From a virus, in IMG/VR virus record IMGVR_UViG_3300044612_001159, positions 1 through 64,000 of that record: DNA of 64,000 nucleotides. One strand, 5' to 3'. The notes under the pieces were generated by a model. That model ran no database searches. It saw nothing but the letters and a program-made list of their open reading frames with translations, and had not been told where the DNA came from. Positions 54,285-61,671 of the stretch are shown piece by piece; the first letter of the stretch is position 1; each line of letters begins with the position of its first letter. The position numbers were made by a program, and so were the translations under genes.

Positions 54285-54521
54285 TTTTAATTTAAATTCA
54301 GATACAACACCAGAAACACGATCATAGATTTTGCCGTCAATTTTTGATATTAAAGTTGGAACTGACTGGACATTATATTGCTCGGCCTTATAAAATTCTG
54401 TATCAACATCAACCTTATCGTAATGAATATCTGTATTATTTTTTAAAAACTCATCTATAACTGGTGCCATTCTTTTGCATGGATTACACCATTCTGCTGT
54501 AAAATGTATTAGTTCTTTCAT
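54270..54521 (-). CDS. Thioredoxin-like protein
   Basis: 83 residues. FTAEWCNPCKRMAP with C12-N-P-C15 and SVPTL cis-Pro. Short, like phage thioredoxins and glutaredoxins. Likely reduces GPx/AhpC-type enzymes, and closes the peroxide-defence block. Start coupled by TAATG to the 46-aa gene. Confidence 0.88.
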   Translation of the reverse strand: MKELIHFTAEWCNPCKRMAPVIDEFLKNNTDIHYDKVDVDTEFYKAEQYNVQSVPTLISKIDGKIYDRVSGVVSEFKLKSMFG

Positions 54522-54661
54522 TACTTATCTTTCTTGTTATACTCGCCGTACTTACCAAGAACTGCTTTAACTGTCCCGTCTTTTCTCAAACGCACTATCA
54601 TGCCATCTTTAATCTGTATTGGATTAAAGGGGTGCTTTGTTTTATATTTACCAGATGACAT
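54521..54661 (-). CDS. Small basic protein, 46 aa
   Basis: MSSGKYKTKHPFNPIQIKDG then MIVRLRKDGTVKAVLGKYG; a small beta protein with SH3/KOW-like pattern. Coupled to the upstream gene and to thioredoxin. Confidence 0.6.
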   Translation of the reverse strand: MSSGKYKTKHPFNPIQIKDGMIVRLRKDGTVKAVLGKYGEYNKKDK

Positions 54662-55323
54662 TATTTTCTCTTTCTATCAAAAGCAGATCCTTCCCAAATT
54701 GTTTTCTCAACTGGAATACAATTAGGAACCATTTTGCCATTTTGTTCTTTCATACCACGCTGAACATATCCATCCCAACATGGTGCTTGTTTGTTTACAC
54801 TAGCACAGCAATCTGATTTCATTTCTCCAGATTGACATTGAGGACATTGCTCACATGTTACATTTAATTCTTTACACATTGGACATCCACATCCTTCATA
54901 TGCTTTGTCCATTCCCACATTTGACTCTAATGAAGGCATAGCCATTACTTCTGATGCTTTTGCTCCAACAAAATATTCAGTCTCTTCAAGACCGCCCTCT
55001 TCCATTTCAAATAATTGTATTAGTATGGCAGGATCTTCTGCACTTGCTTCTAGAGCATACTCTGATCCTGGGGTTCCAAGCATACCTTCTGTCATTACAT
55101 GAACAACACGACCAACATACATTTCTTCTTCATGTGGGGCCATTACCATGTCGCCCTCTTTGACCATAGCCTTGCCTATATTGCCCTCAGAACGGTTTAT
55201 AGCGTAGATCTGTGCTGCAGCCTCAGAACGAGTCTTATGGCACCCCATAACCTCTCCTGTGTCCTTTAAAGCAGGGTATCCAGAACAACCATTAGACCCC
55301 TTAGAACCTATACGATACGGCAT
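54661..55323 (-). CDS. Cys-rich phage protein with YRIGSKGSNGCSGYP domain
   Basis: 220 residues. N-terminal YRIGSKGSNGCSGYPALK, DTGEVMGCHKTRSEA is a short domain seen in actinophage proteases or capsid-associated proteins by memory. The middle is acidic. The C-terminus has C-GCPMC, CEQCPQC, CCAS and a CWDGYVQRGMK...VPNCIP segment. Function unclear, probably virion or maturation associated. Confidence 0.65.
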   Translation of the reverse strand: MPYRIGSKGSNGCSGYPALKDTGEVMGCHKTRSEAAAQIYAINRSEGNIGKAMVKEGDMVMAPHEEEMYVGRVVHVMTEGMLGTPGSEYALEASAEDPAILIQLFEMEEGGLEETEYFVGAKASEVMAMPSLESNVGMDKAYEGCGCPMCKELNVTCEQCPQCQSGEMKSDCCASVNKQAPCWDGYVQRGMKEQNGKMVPNCIPVEKTIWEGSAFDRKRK

Positions 55324-55389
55324 AAAACTATTATAGCATAGAGTATGAGCAGTTTATACACATGCTCAGGTGTTTGATAGTATTATTAC

Positions 55390-55809
55390 TTACTTGATTT
55401 TGATTGTTTTTGGTTTCTTTTCTTCGGGGATGTTTCTCTCCACAAAGACGCTAAGAATACCGTCTGCCATTTCAGCACGATCTACCTCCATATACTCTCC
55501 AAGAGCAAAGGTGCGTGTGAACTTTCTGGTTGCGATACCCTTATGCAGGACATTACTTGCGTCCTCTTCGGCTTTCTCACCCTTTACAATAAGACTTCCA
55601 TTATCCACAGAAACCTCTACCTCATCTTTGCTGAAGCCAGCAATAGCCAGAGATAGTTTGTAAGTATCTTCATCAATCTTCACCACATCATATGGTGGAT
55701 ACGATTGACGAGTTGCCTCACGATGGATATTATAGAAGCGGTCCAACTCTCTGTTGAAACCAATAAAAAATGGATCCTTAAAAAGATCCAATGACCATGA
55801 ACTTACCAT
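55390..55809 (-). CDS. Small heat-shock protein (Hsp20)
   Basis: 139 residues from the ATG at 55809 (AAGGAGGAAATA). Alpha-crystallin domain with YKLSLAIAGFSKDEVEVSVD and the GILSVFVERNIPEEKKPKTI ending. A holdase chaperone; in phages it may assist morphogenesis. Own operon end with AT-rich gaps on both sides. Confidence 0.9.
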   Translation of the reverse strand: MVSSWSLDLFKDPFFIGFNRELDRFYNIHREATRQSYPPYDVVKIDEDTYKLSLAIAGFSKDEVEVSVDNGSLIVKGEKAEEDASNVLHKGIATRKFTRTFALGEYMEVDRAEMADGILSVFVERNIPEEKKPKTIKIK

Positions 55810-55927
55810 TATTTCCTCCTTGTTAAGCGAGTTCAATTTGTACCCCCCTTTGGGCAGGCACAACTAAATTATAGCATAATAAAACAGGGATGTCAAGTAC
55901 CCATCCCTGTCCTATAAACAAATACTA

Positions 55928-56227
55928 TTAAAGCATTTGCTGTGGCTTTCCGCCACCGCCAGACTTCTTCTTTGCTGGAGCCTTCTTTGCAGGCTTCTTT
56001 ACAACCTTTGCAGACTTAACTGCAGCGTCTACATCTTCTACAGATGGTAGGCGACCAAACGCTGTGTCGTTTGGATTTGCTGCTCTCAATACTACTGGCA
56101 CAATTGCACCAAGCAATGAGTATGCTAGTGTCTGTGGATCAGTTACTCCAGAAGCATACATTGCTGTTGCTGCTCCAAGAACTGATCGACCATAAGACGC
56201 TAGTGCTGCCTTAATTTGTTCATTCAT
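55928..56227 (-). CDS. Holin candidate with Lys/Gly-rich tail
   Basis: 99 residues. Two hydrophobic segments (SVLGAATAMYASGVTD, AYSLLGAIVPVVLRAANPND) fit a common phage holin type. The C-terminal KKPAKKAPAKKKSGGGGKPQQ tail is similar to that of the CHAP endolysin at 60880-61521. Would make pores that release the endolysin. Confidence 0.65.
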   Translation of the reverse strand: MNEQIKAALASYGRSVLGAATAMYASGVTDPQTLAYSLLGAIVPVVLRAANPNDTAFGRLPSVEDVDAAVKSAKVVKKPAKKAPAKKKSGGGGKPQQML

Positions 56228-56237
56228 TTTTTTCCTC

Positions 56238-56423
56238 CTAGGATATGAACTTCGATATGGCTACCCAAACTGGTTGAGCAAGCCATAATCCAATTATACC
56301 AGCAACGCCAGCGAATACTGGAGGGGCTGGAATTGGAATCTTAACTGGGGATATTGCGCTTATTGATAGGATTATTAAGCCTAAAGTAAGGCCTACTGAT
56401 AGTGATAACAAGATTTCTTTCAT
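56238..56423 (-). CDS. XapX-like membrane protein
   Basis: 61 residues, two membrane helices with PVKIPIPAPPVFAGVAGIIG between, the pattern of the XapX (DUF1427) family. Adjacent to the 53-aa gene (its ATG directly follows that stop). Possibly a second lysis-membrane component. Confidence 0.65.
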   Translation of the reverse strand: MKEILLSLSVGLTLGLIILSISAISPVKIPIPAPPVFAGVAGIIGLWLAQPVWVAISKFIS

Positions 56424-56585
56424 TTATTCCCTCACATTTTGTAGTTGTGTATAATGGTTTAAACAAACATCTAGCACCCTTGTTTCTGTGCCAAACAGTT
56501 TTTCTCCGTCTTCTTTACAATTAAGAACATTACAGTGTCCAACTGGATCCAAAAATATTTGATCATAGGTTTTAAATTCTATCAT
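56424..56585 (-). CDS. Small protein, 53 aa
   Basis: MIEFKTYDQIFLDPVGHCNV, NCKEDGEKLF... with three Cys and two His; may bind metal. ATGA overlap with the flavoprotein gene and immediate abutment to the XapX-like start. Confidence 0.6.
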   Translation of the reverse strand: MIEFKTYDQIFLDPVGHCNVLNCKEDGEKLFGTETRVLDVCLNHYTQLQNVRE

Positions 56586-57457
56586 TTTTGTGACTCGACA
56601 TACTGATTAATAAAAGATATAATAATTTCTGATTCAGATCTTGGAACAGCATTAATTAAAAGATGATGTATATTGTCTTCTTCAAGAGTCTGGACAAATT
56701 CATGAAAACTATCATATGTGAAATATTCCACATCGCTTACTACCGCTGGTATCTCTCCCTTTTTCCAGACTGGCCTCATTGCATGTTTTGCCAGTGGCTC
56801 TAACTCTTCTTTTGTTTTTCTAATAATTGGTGTCATTGCCAGCATAACTTCTGTATTTTTAATATCAAGATTAATCATCATTGATGGATCTTTTAAAACA
56901 TCTGACCAAAATCCACGTTTATAAATATGGTAAGGCAAAATTATTTTATTTTTGTATTTTTTAACAGTATCAAAAACATAACTGTTTGTAGTTGATATAT
57001 AAACATCTAAAGTGTTCTCTAATTGCTTTCCTTCTGCAGTTTGAGTAGCCATTATGCCATTATTTATTTCATCAAGTTTTTTAATAAATTCAATTGTGTA
57101 TTTTGATCTTTCTAAAGATTCTGATAAATCATTTACCTCCCCCAAAATACCACCAATATTTTTTTCATGATCTTTGATATATCCAGGAACAACATTTATT
57201 TGAAGCCTATTTGGAGCAATCTCATTTATTGATTGAGTTATTGTATATAGATATTGTGGAGATATCGTGTATGGCCTAATTGCAACAAGATATTTAATCT
57301 TACCGTCTGTTTTGATTTCTCTTGCAACTCTTGTAAACATGTCTCCTTCTGTAGGATCATATGTATACATTACCCCAGAAAAATTATTTTTTTCAAGAAT
57401 AGGTGCTGTCTCCATGCTGTTTTCATGAAACACACCGCCAAAATAATAAAAATTCAT
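56582..57457 (-). CDS. Luciferase-like monooxygenase (LLM) family protein
   Basis: 291 residues. KYLVAIRPYTISPQYLYTIT and NRLQINVVPGYIKDHEK match the (A)xRPG...P...A....TLD.....R..LNVVxG pattern of F420- or FMN-dependent LLM enzymes, a TIM barrel. In actinobacteria F420 is common, so this may be an F420-linked oxidoreductase. Unusual in a phage. Coupled with the 53-aa gene. Confidence 0.72.
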   Translation of the reverse strand: MNFYYFGGVFHENSMETAPILEKNNFSGVMYTYDPTEGDMFTRVAREIKTDGKIKYLVAIRPYTISPQYLYTITQSINEIAPNRLQINVVPGYIKDHEKNIGGILGEVNDLSESLERSKYTIEFIKKLDEINNGIMATQTAEGKQLENTLDVYISTTNSYVFDTVKKYKNKIILPYHIYKRGFWSDVLKDPSMMINLDIKNTEVMLAMTPIIRKTKEELEPLAKHAMRPVWKKGEIPAVVSDVEYFTYDSFHEFVQTLEEDNIHHLLINAVPRSESEIIISFINQYVESQK

Positions 57458-57867
57458 TATAACATTTTACCATAATCTTCGGGAAGTAATTTTTTTAATT
57501 GTTTAAATTCTGAAGATATTTTCTTCAGAGCAAAATCATGGGGAGAAACCATCCCCTCAATAGCAGCCCCATACTTGTCATAATAGTCAATCTGTGGCTC
57601 AATCTCATCGATAAACTTTTGTAGTCCAGCCTGAACAGACTCTATATACTCATATGCTAAATCACGAGAATCTGAAACAAATTTTAAAAAATCTTCATTT
57701 GCTTTTTCTTTATCTGTTTTGTTTTCTTTGTGCTGAATTTCTTGCTCTAACAAAGTCTTTAAAGTATTTGCAAGAATAGAAATGTTAATTCTTTTTTGCA
57801 CAATATATAAATAAATAAATAATAATGAAGTGATAGACAAAGCAACTATAGCAAACATTTCTATCAT
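57457..57867 (-). CDS. Membrane-anchored protein, 136 aa
   Basis: N-terminal membrane helix (MFAIVALSITSLLFIYLYIV), then a helical cytoplasmic part (ALSEQEIQ-type) and DYYDKYGAAIEGMVSPHDFA. Overlaps the flavoprotein start by one base. Unknown. Confidence 0.62.
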   Translation of the reverse strand: MIEMFAIVALSITSLLFIYLYIVQKRINISILANTLKTLLEQEIQHKENKTDKEKANEDFLKFVSDSRDLAYEYIESVQAGLQKFIDEIEPQIDYYDKYGAAIEGMVSPHDFALKKISSEFKQLKKLLPEDYGKML

Positions 57868-58133
57868 AATTCTTTTCCTCCCTCTCTAACTAACTGAACA
57901 ATTGCCCCATTCTGCTCAAGAGCCTTCTTTGTTTTAATCATATAGTTTGCAGCACGAATCTTGTCATCATGACTTAAAAGCATAAAAGATTTTTCAGACG
58001 CACGAACAGTTAAAAATCCTTCTTGATGCTCAACTATCTGTAATGAAAAACCTTTAGGCGCTAAATGATCTAGTGACCTAAACGCCCTTCTCATTGCATC
58101 TGTATATACTAGTCCATTGTTAGAGACTGCCAT
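57864..58133 (-). CDS. Small protein, 89 aa
   Basis: ATG at 58133. NNGLVYTDAMRRAFRSLDHL then a beta-alpha pattern ending VQLVREGGKEL. Overlaps WhiB by 25 bases. Not recognised. Confidence 0.58.
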   Translation of the reverse strand: MAVSNNGLVYTDAMRRAFRSLDHLAPKGFSLQIVEHQEGFLTVRASEKSFMLLSHDDKIRAANYMIKTKKALEQNGAIVQLVREGGKEL

Positions 58134-58390
58134 GTTACACCCCAATCAGCCTTTGTTTTATGATTAGAGAACTCTTTTGATATTTCGCCGTTTTCTAAGT
58201 ATACCCCGCCCCAAACTCCCCACTCTTTGCCAGAAATGCCCACAGAAAAACACTCTTTTCTTACTGGACATTCAGAACATAACAGGTCTACAGCAGGCCT
58301 TAACAACTCATCTTCTTCGTATTTATCAAAAAAAACATTAGTATCATAATCTAGGCATGCAGCATTATCTTTCCATTCATACCTATTCAT
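58109..58390 (-). CDS. WhiB-family regulator
   Basis: 93 residues. Four Cys in the WhiB arrangement (C12, C38-x2-C41-x5-C47) bind a 4Fe-4S cluster, followed by GVWGGVYL (58-65). WhiB proteins are found only in actinobacteria and their phages; they act with the sigma factor. Strongest host marker in this window. May control late or superinfection genes. Its cluster is redox-sensitive, a link to the peroxide genes. Confidence 0.93.
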   Translation of the reverse strand: MNRYEWKDNAACLDYDTNVFFDKYEEDELLRPAVDLLCSECPVRKECFSVGISGKEWGVWGGVYLENGEISKEFSNHKTKADWGVTWQSLTMD

Positions 58391-58392
58391 AG

Positions 58393-58605
58393 TTATGCTA
58401 CATACTTGTCAGGTATTTCCCATCCGTTTCTAGAGACGACAAAAATCTTTTTTAGGTACCAAGCACCGTTTTTAAGTGCTCCGTACTTTGATGTCATTGC
58501 CTTATCTGACCTTGACATTTCAACAACATTCCAACCGTCCCAAGACAAGTTTTTGTTCTTGGAAACAATTGTCTCCATTTGTTCAAGAGAATCTATTGTT
58601 TTCAT
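58393..58605 (-). CDS. Small basic actinophage-type protein, 70 aa
   Basis: SWDGWNVVEMSRSDKAMTSK, GAWYLKKIFVVSRNGW; beta-rich. Recurs in actinophages as I recall. Two bases upstream of WhiB. Unknown role. Confidence 0.65.
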   Translation of the reverse strand: MKTIDSLEQMETIVSKNKNLSWDGWNVVEMSRSDKAMTSKYGALKNGAWYLKKIFVVSRNGWEIPDKYVA

Positions 58606-58615
58606 TTTATACTCC

Positions 58616-58966
58616 TTAAAAGTTGTATACGTTTGTATTAATATTTTTTGACTTTGACAAACTAACTAGATTCGACACTCTTTCTTTTGGATTTGCAACA
58701 AAAGCAAAGTGATCAAAACTATCAATATTTTCTTCAAGCCATTGAGGAGTAACCCTAAATAGTTTGATAGACTTTCCTCTAGACTTCATACCTCTTTCAG
58801 AAAGATTTACAAACTCCATCGCCATATCATTAACATTTCCTGGACCAACAGAGTACAAGTAAAACTCTTTTTCATTATCTTTTAATTCAGACAAAGCAAC
58901 AGCCATTGCTCTAAGGAAAATATTATAGTTGTTGAAATTAGGCGTTCCCTGAACCCCTACTATCAT
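58616..58966 (-). CDS. SLOG-like (YpsA-related) protein
   Basis: 116 residues from the ATG at 58966 (GTG one codon upstream possible). IVGVQGTPNFNNYNIFLRAM, then FYLYSVGPGNVNDMA and FAFVANPKERVSNLVSL fit the SLOG nucleotide-binding fold (glycine-rich start, VG-PGN segment). Possible nucleotide-sensing role; a defence or anti-defence link cannot be read from sequence. Overlaps the next gene. Confidence 0.55.
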   Translation of the reverse strand: MIVGVQGTPNFNNYNIFLRAMAVALSELKDNEKEFYLYSVGPGNVNDMAMEFVNLSERGMKSRGKSIKLFRVTPQWLEENIDSFDHFAFVANPKERVSNLVSLSKSKNINTNVYNF

Positions 58967-59354
58967 CACTTGTCCCTTCTGTTAGTTTGTCTACTATGAA
59001 CAACATCTTATCTAATTGTACCTTATCCATGTTGGTTGTGTCAACTTTTTCTGCAGAATCTTTGTCAATTTTTTCATTTACTAAAGGGGCTTTATAAAAT
59101 GTATTATTTTTAATCCAATACGCTACATCATCTACAACTATTACCTTGGTTGTAGATTCATCTTGATGCTTACTAGACTGGGTTTTTGGCTTAAGCCTTC
59201 TCTTATGCTTTTTAGACCCTGAATATCTGTGATGAAGTCTAGCCTGACTTACAATCTGCACACTTTTTTTATGCCTACGAGCCTTGAATAGATAAAAGAA
59301 AATAGAGAGCAGCATTACTGCCGTCAAAAGGATTGCTCCAAAAATATCGTTCAC
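58938..59354 (-). CDS. Membrane protein with basic segment, 138 aa
   Basis: Membrane helix (FGAILLTAVMLLSIFFYLFK), then a Lys/Arg-rich stretch and a short beta motif VIVVDDVAYWIKNNTFYKAP. Overlaps the SLOG-like gene by 29 bases. Unknown. Confidence 0.6.
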   Translation of the reverse strand: MNDIFGAILLTAVMLLSIFFYLFKARRHKKSVQIVSQARLHHRYSGSKKHKRRLKPKTQSSKHQDESTTKVIVVDDVAYWIKNNTFYKAPLVNEKIDKDSAEKVDTTNMDKVQLDKMLFIVDKLTEGTSDDSRGSGNA

Positions 59355-59377
59355 TGATGCCCCCTAAACTTATTTTA

Positions 59378-59710
59378 TCACTTTTTGTTAAAAAGAAGTT
59401 TGATCAACTGTTTTAGGGCTGACCTTTCATTTGCATCCAATTTTTTTACCTGCTCTGGATCAAGAGATTTTTTATTAAGACTAACAATGGGGTTGGCATC
59501 TGTCACATCCATATCAATAAAACCTTTTTCCCACAACCTCATTGACATTTCTGAAAAATATTTTCCCAATGCTACATCAAGTTTTGGATCTATGTCTTTC
59601 AACATTTCTGTTTTAACATACATGTTTTCCCCTGTTTCTGGATCCTTGCCAGCAAACCTTAGACCACCAGTTAAAACTAACTTATTGAATATTTCATTCG
59701 ATTCGTTCAT
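59378..59710 (-). CDS. Hypothetical protein, 110 aa
   Basis: NKLVLTGGLRFAGKDPETGE, then helices with KYFSEMSMRLWEKGFIDMDV. Conserved-looking in phages; no activity known. Its start overlaps the nuclease stop by four bases (ATGA). Confidence 0.62.
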   Translation of the reverse strand: MNESNEIFNKLVLTGGLRFAGKDPETGENMYVKTEMLKDIDPKLDVALGKYFSEMSMRLWEKGFIDMDVTDANPIVSLNKKSLDPEQVKKLDANERSALKQLIKLLFNKK

Positions 59711-60114
59711 TTTCCAGATTTCTTTCTAGCCTTTGCCAAAGCATCAAAATCTTTTACCTTAGTATCTCCAAGGTAGCCCCATGCATAACCATTATTAATC
59801 ATGTGATCGTTTACAGAAACGGTGTCTTCGTCTACATAAAGCCAGCCAAGAATTCGACCATACTTTTCAGAAGAGTCCATCTTCTCTGTCTTAATTACTA
59901 CAGACTTTGCATCCTTCAAAAACTTCTTTAGGTACTCTTTGGACTCTAGGCCCAAAGCCTTTTCCTTAAGGTCTTTTGTACGAGATTCTGGGGTATCAAT
60001 GCCAGCCAGCCTTACACGAGATGCAAACAAAATATCAAACCCTAAATCAATTAGAACGTCAATGGTATCCCCATCTACTACGTTCTCTACTTTTCTTACA
60101 TAGTATGTATACAT
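59707..60114 (-). CDS. Thermonuclease (staphylococcal-nuclease family)
   Basis: 135 residues. VVDGDTIDV (D14, D16), RVRLAGIDTPE (R35, D40, E43), YGRILGWL and YAWGY are the SNase catalytic and structural motifs. Ca-dependent nuclease, no signal peptide, so intracellular, perhaps for host DNA or RNA degradation. One-base overlap with the DUF7455-like gene. Confidence 0.88.
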   Translation of the reverse strand: MYTYYVRKVENVVDGDTIDVLIDLGFDILFASRVRLAGIDTPESRTKDLKEKALGLESKEYLKKFLKDAKSVVIKTEKMDSSEKYGRILGWLYVDEDTVSVNDHMINNGYAWGYLGDTKVKDFDALAKARKKSGK

Positions 60115-60365
60115 TAGTAATCTTGCCCCTTTGCTTTATTTTCAATCAGTTTATTTCTTTCATCAAGAATGGTAATTGCAAACTTCATCATTTTGTCGTA
60201 ACCAACAGCATTGTCCATAACCTTGTTATAGTGATGACCACAAAACAACAAGTCTCCGTTTAAGCCAGTTACTCTCACTAGGGCCTCAGCACCACATCTA
60301 TCACACCTGTCAATTGGGGATAGTTGCCACTCTGCCTTAGCCTCATCTTTAACCATTGTAAACAT
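60114..60365 (-). CDS. DUF7455-like zinc protein
   Basis: 83 residues from the ATG at 60365; a second ATG (60356) nine bases after TATAAT would be leaderless. DRCDRCGAEALVRVTGLNGD ... LLFCGHHYNKV is the actinobacterial DUF7455 pattern (C-x2-C...C-x-H-H zinc site). Supports an actinobacterial host. Confidence 0.75.
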   Translation of the reverse strand: MFTMVKDEAKAEWQLSPIDRCDRCGAEALVRVTGLNGDLLFCGHHYNKVMDNAVGYDKMMKFAITILDERNKLIENKAKGQDY

Positions 60366-60366
60366 A

Positions 60367-60552
60367 TTATACCTTCCGATTGTCAGTAGAATAAAATCCA
60401 CTACCGTTGAATACTGCTCCTACATTAGAGTATACACGAATTAGATCTGAATTGCAAGCATCACATTTATACCCTGGATCGTTTTCGGACATAGACCTAA
60501 TCTTTGTATATCTTATTGCACAAGACATACAGTCATATTCATATGATGGCAT
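60367..60552 (-). CDS. FmdB-like zinc-ribbon protein
   Basis: 61 residues. MPSYEYDCMSC...KC-DAC and VFNGSGFYSTDNRK are the FmdB family signature (two C-x2-C pairs and GSGFYSTD). Putative regulatory zinc ribbon. Coupled by TAATG to the 36-aa gene. Confidence 0.85.
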   Translation of the reverse strand: MPSYEYDCMSCAIRYTKIRSMSENDPGYKCDACNSDLIRVYSNVGAVFNGSGFYSTDNRKV

Positions 60553-60662
60553 TATTTCTTTTTCGTTTTAGCCTTTACTTGCCAAACAGGAAGTTTAAGT
60601 TCGTCGCCAGACCATTCATAACCTAATGCTTTTACTACGAACTTGATAATTTTAATACGCAT
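60552..60662 (-). CDS. Small basic protein, 36 aa
   Basis: MRIKIIKFVVKALGYEWSGD then LKLPVWQVKAKTKKK. TAATG couplings on both sides make it convincing despite its size. Unknown role. Confidence 0.6.
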   Translation of the reverse strand: MRIKIIKFVVKALGYEWSGDELKLPVWQVKAKTKKK

Positions 60663-60880
60663 TATTTAACCTTTCTGCCAAACTTGGCCCATACTCTTTC
60701 ATGCAAATAAAAGAATGTCATTTCTAGTGCTAGATATGATAGCCCATAAAGACCAACATATTCCCACTCTGCTTCTCCAGTATAATATTTAAGTACAAAA
60801 TAAATTATTCCAGAAACAAAAGTAAAATGTACAAACGGCCAACTAATAGTCTTCAACAAAGACTTCTTTTTTGATTCCAT
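60662..60880 (-). CDS. DUF2061 membrane protein (copy 2)
   Basis: 72 residues with two membrane helices and FFYLHERVWAKFG, the HERxW motif of DUF2061, as in 49839-50051 (YYAHERGWNYI). Here beside the endolysin, in contrast to the other copy beside the APS kinase. One-base overlap with the endolysin. Confidence 0.72.
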   Translation of the reverse strand: MESKKKSLLKTISWPFVHFTFVSGIIYFVLKYYTGEAEWEYVGLYGLSYLALEMTFFYLHERVWAKFGRKVK

Positions 60881-61521
60881 TATAGCGCTACCTGTGCCTT
60901 TCCTCCACCGCCACCAGCAACCTTCTTCTTCTTTTTCTTTGCAGCAGGCTCTGCAGATGTTGCAGTATCAGATGAACCAACCTTACTCAATAGCGGAAGG
61001 CTTTCTTCTCCAGCGTATACTGGTCTTCCCCATCCAACAACAGCATTAACCAACTTCTTCTTGTTGTTCTTAACATATGCACGAGTTTTCTCTACACACA
61101 TTCCACCATTGCGCTGGTCTCCCTTTGCAGTTCCAGAGGTATTGCCTTCGATGACTTGAATAGTTCCATCACCATTATTCTTAATACAAAGACCAACATG
61201 CGAAATACGATTTACGCCATCTTCTGGGAAATCAAAATAAATCCAATCACCTGGAGTTGGATCGTCGTTTCTGGCATCTGCCCAACGATCATTCTTCTTA
61301 AACCAATCAGACGCTGCAACAGTTGCTGCGGTCTTTGGATATTTCTTTGGATCTAGCCCTGCAGTAAATGCACACCAAGAAACAAATGATTGACACCATG
61401 GCAAAAAGTTTGCACCTGTCCACTTACCATACTTTGTCTCATTATCTTTTGGACCCTCAATAGTTCCGAGTTCCTTTTTTGCAACCTCAATGATTGCTTC
61501 TAAACTACCTTTAACTGCCAT
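60880..61521 (-). CDS. CHAP-domain endolysin
   Basis: 213 residues. LPWCQSFVSWCA (C43 as catalytic Cys), ISHVGLCI (H108) and IQVIEGN (E125/N127) form the CHAP amidase/endopeptidase site, residues 5-165. The C-terminus is Lys-rich and ends GGGGGKAQVAL, like the tail of the holin candidate. Cleaves peptidoglycan peptides at lysis. AAGGAGGAATAT precedes the start. Confidence 0.88.
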   Translation of the reverse strand: MAVKGSLEAIIEVAKKELGTIEGPKDNETKYGKWTGANFLPWCQSFVSWCAFTAGLDPKKYPKTAATVAASDWFKKNDRWADARNDDPTPGDWIYFDFPEDGVNRISHVGLCIKNNGDGTIQVIEGNTSGTAKGDQRNGGMCVEKTRAYVKNNKKKLVNAVVGWGRPVYAGEESLPLLSKVGSSDTATSAEPAAKKKKKKVAGGGGGKAQVAL

Positions 61522-61562
61522 AATATTCCTCCTTGTTGATATGACAATATAATTATATCACG

Positions 61563-61635
61563 CTGCCCCACCTGGTCTCGATCCAGGGACATCCGAATTA
61601 ACAGTTCGGCACTCTACCATCTGAGTTATAGGGCA
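61563..61635 (-). tRNA. tRNA-Asn (GTT)
   Basis: Acceptor TGCCCTA/TGGGGCA, anticodon stem CCGAA/TTCGG around CTGTTAA (GTT), T-arm CCTGG-ATCGAGA-CCAGG. CCA not encoded. Between the endolysin and subtilase genes, leftward. Confidence 0.88.
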
Positions 61636-61671
61636 ATGTGGGCAGTTTTTAGTCATACCCAGGACTATTAA

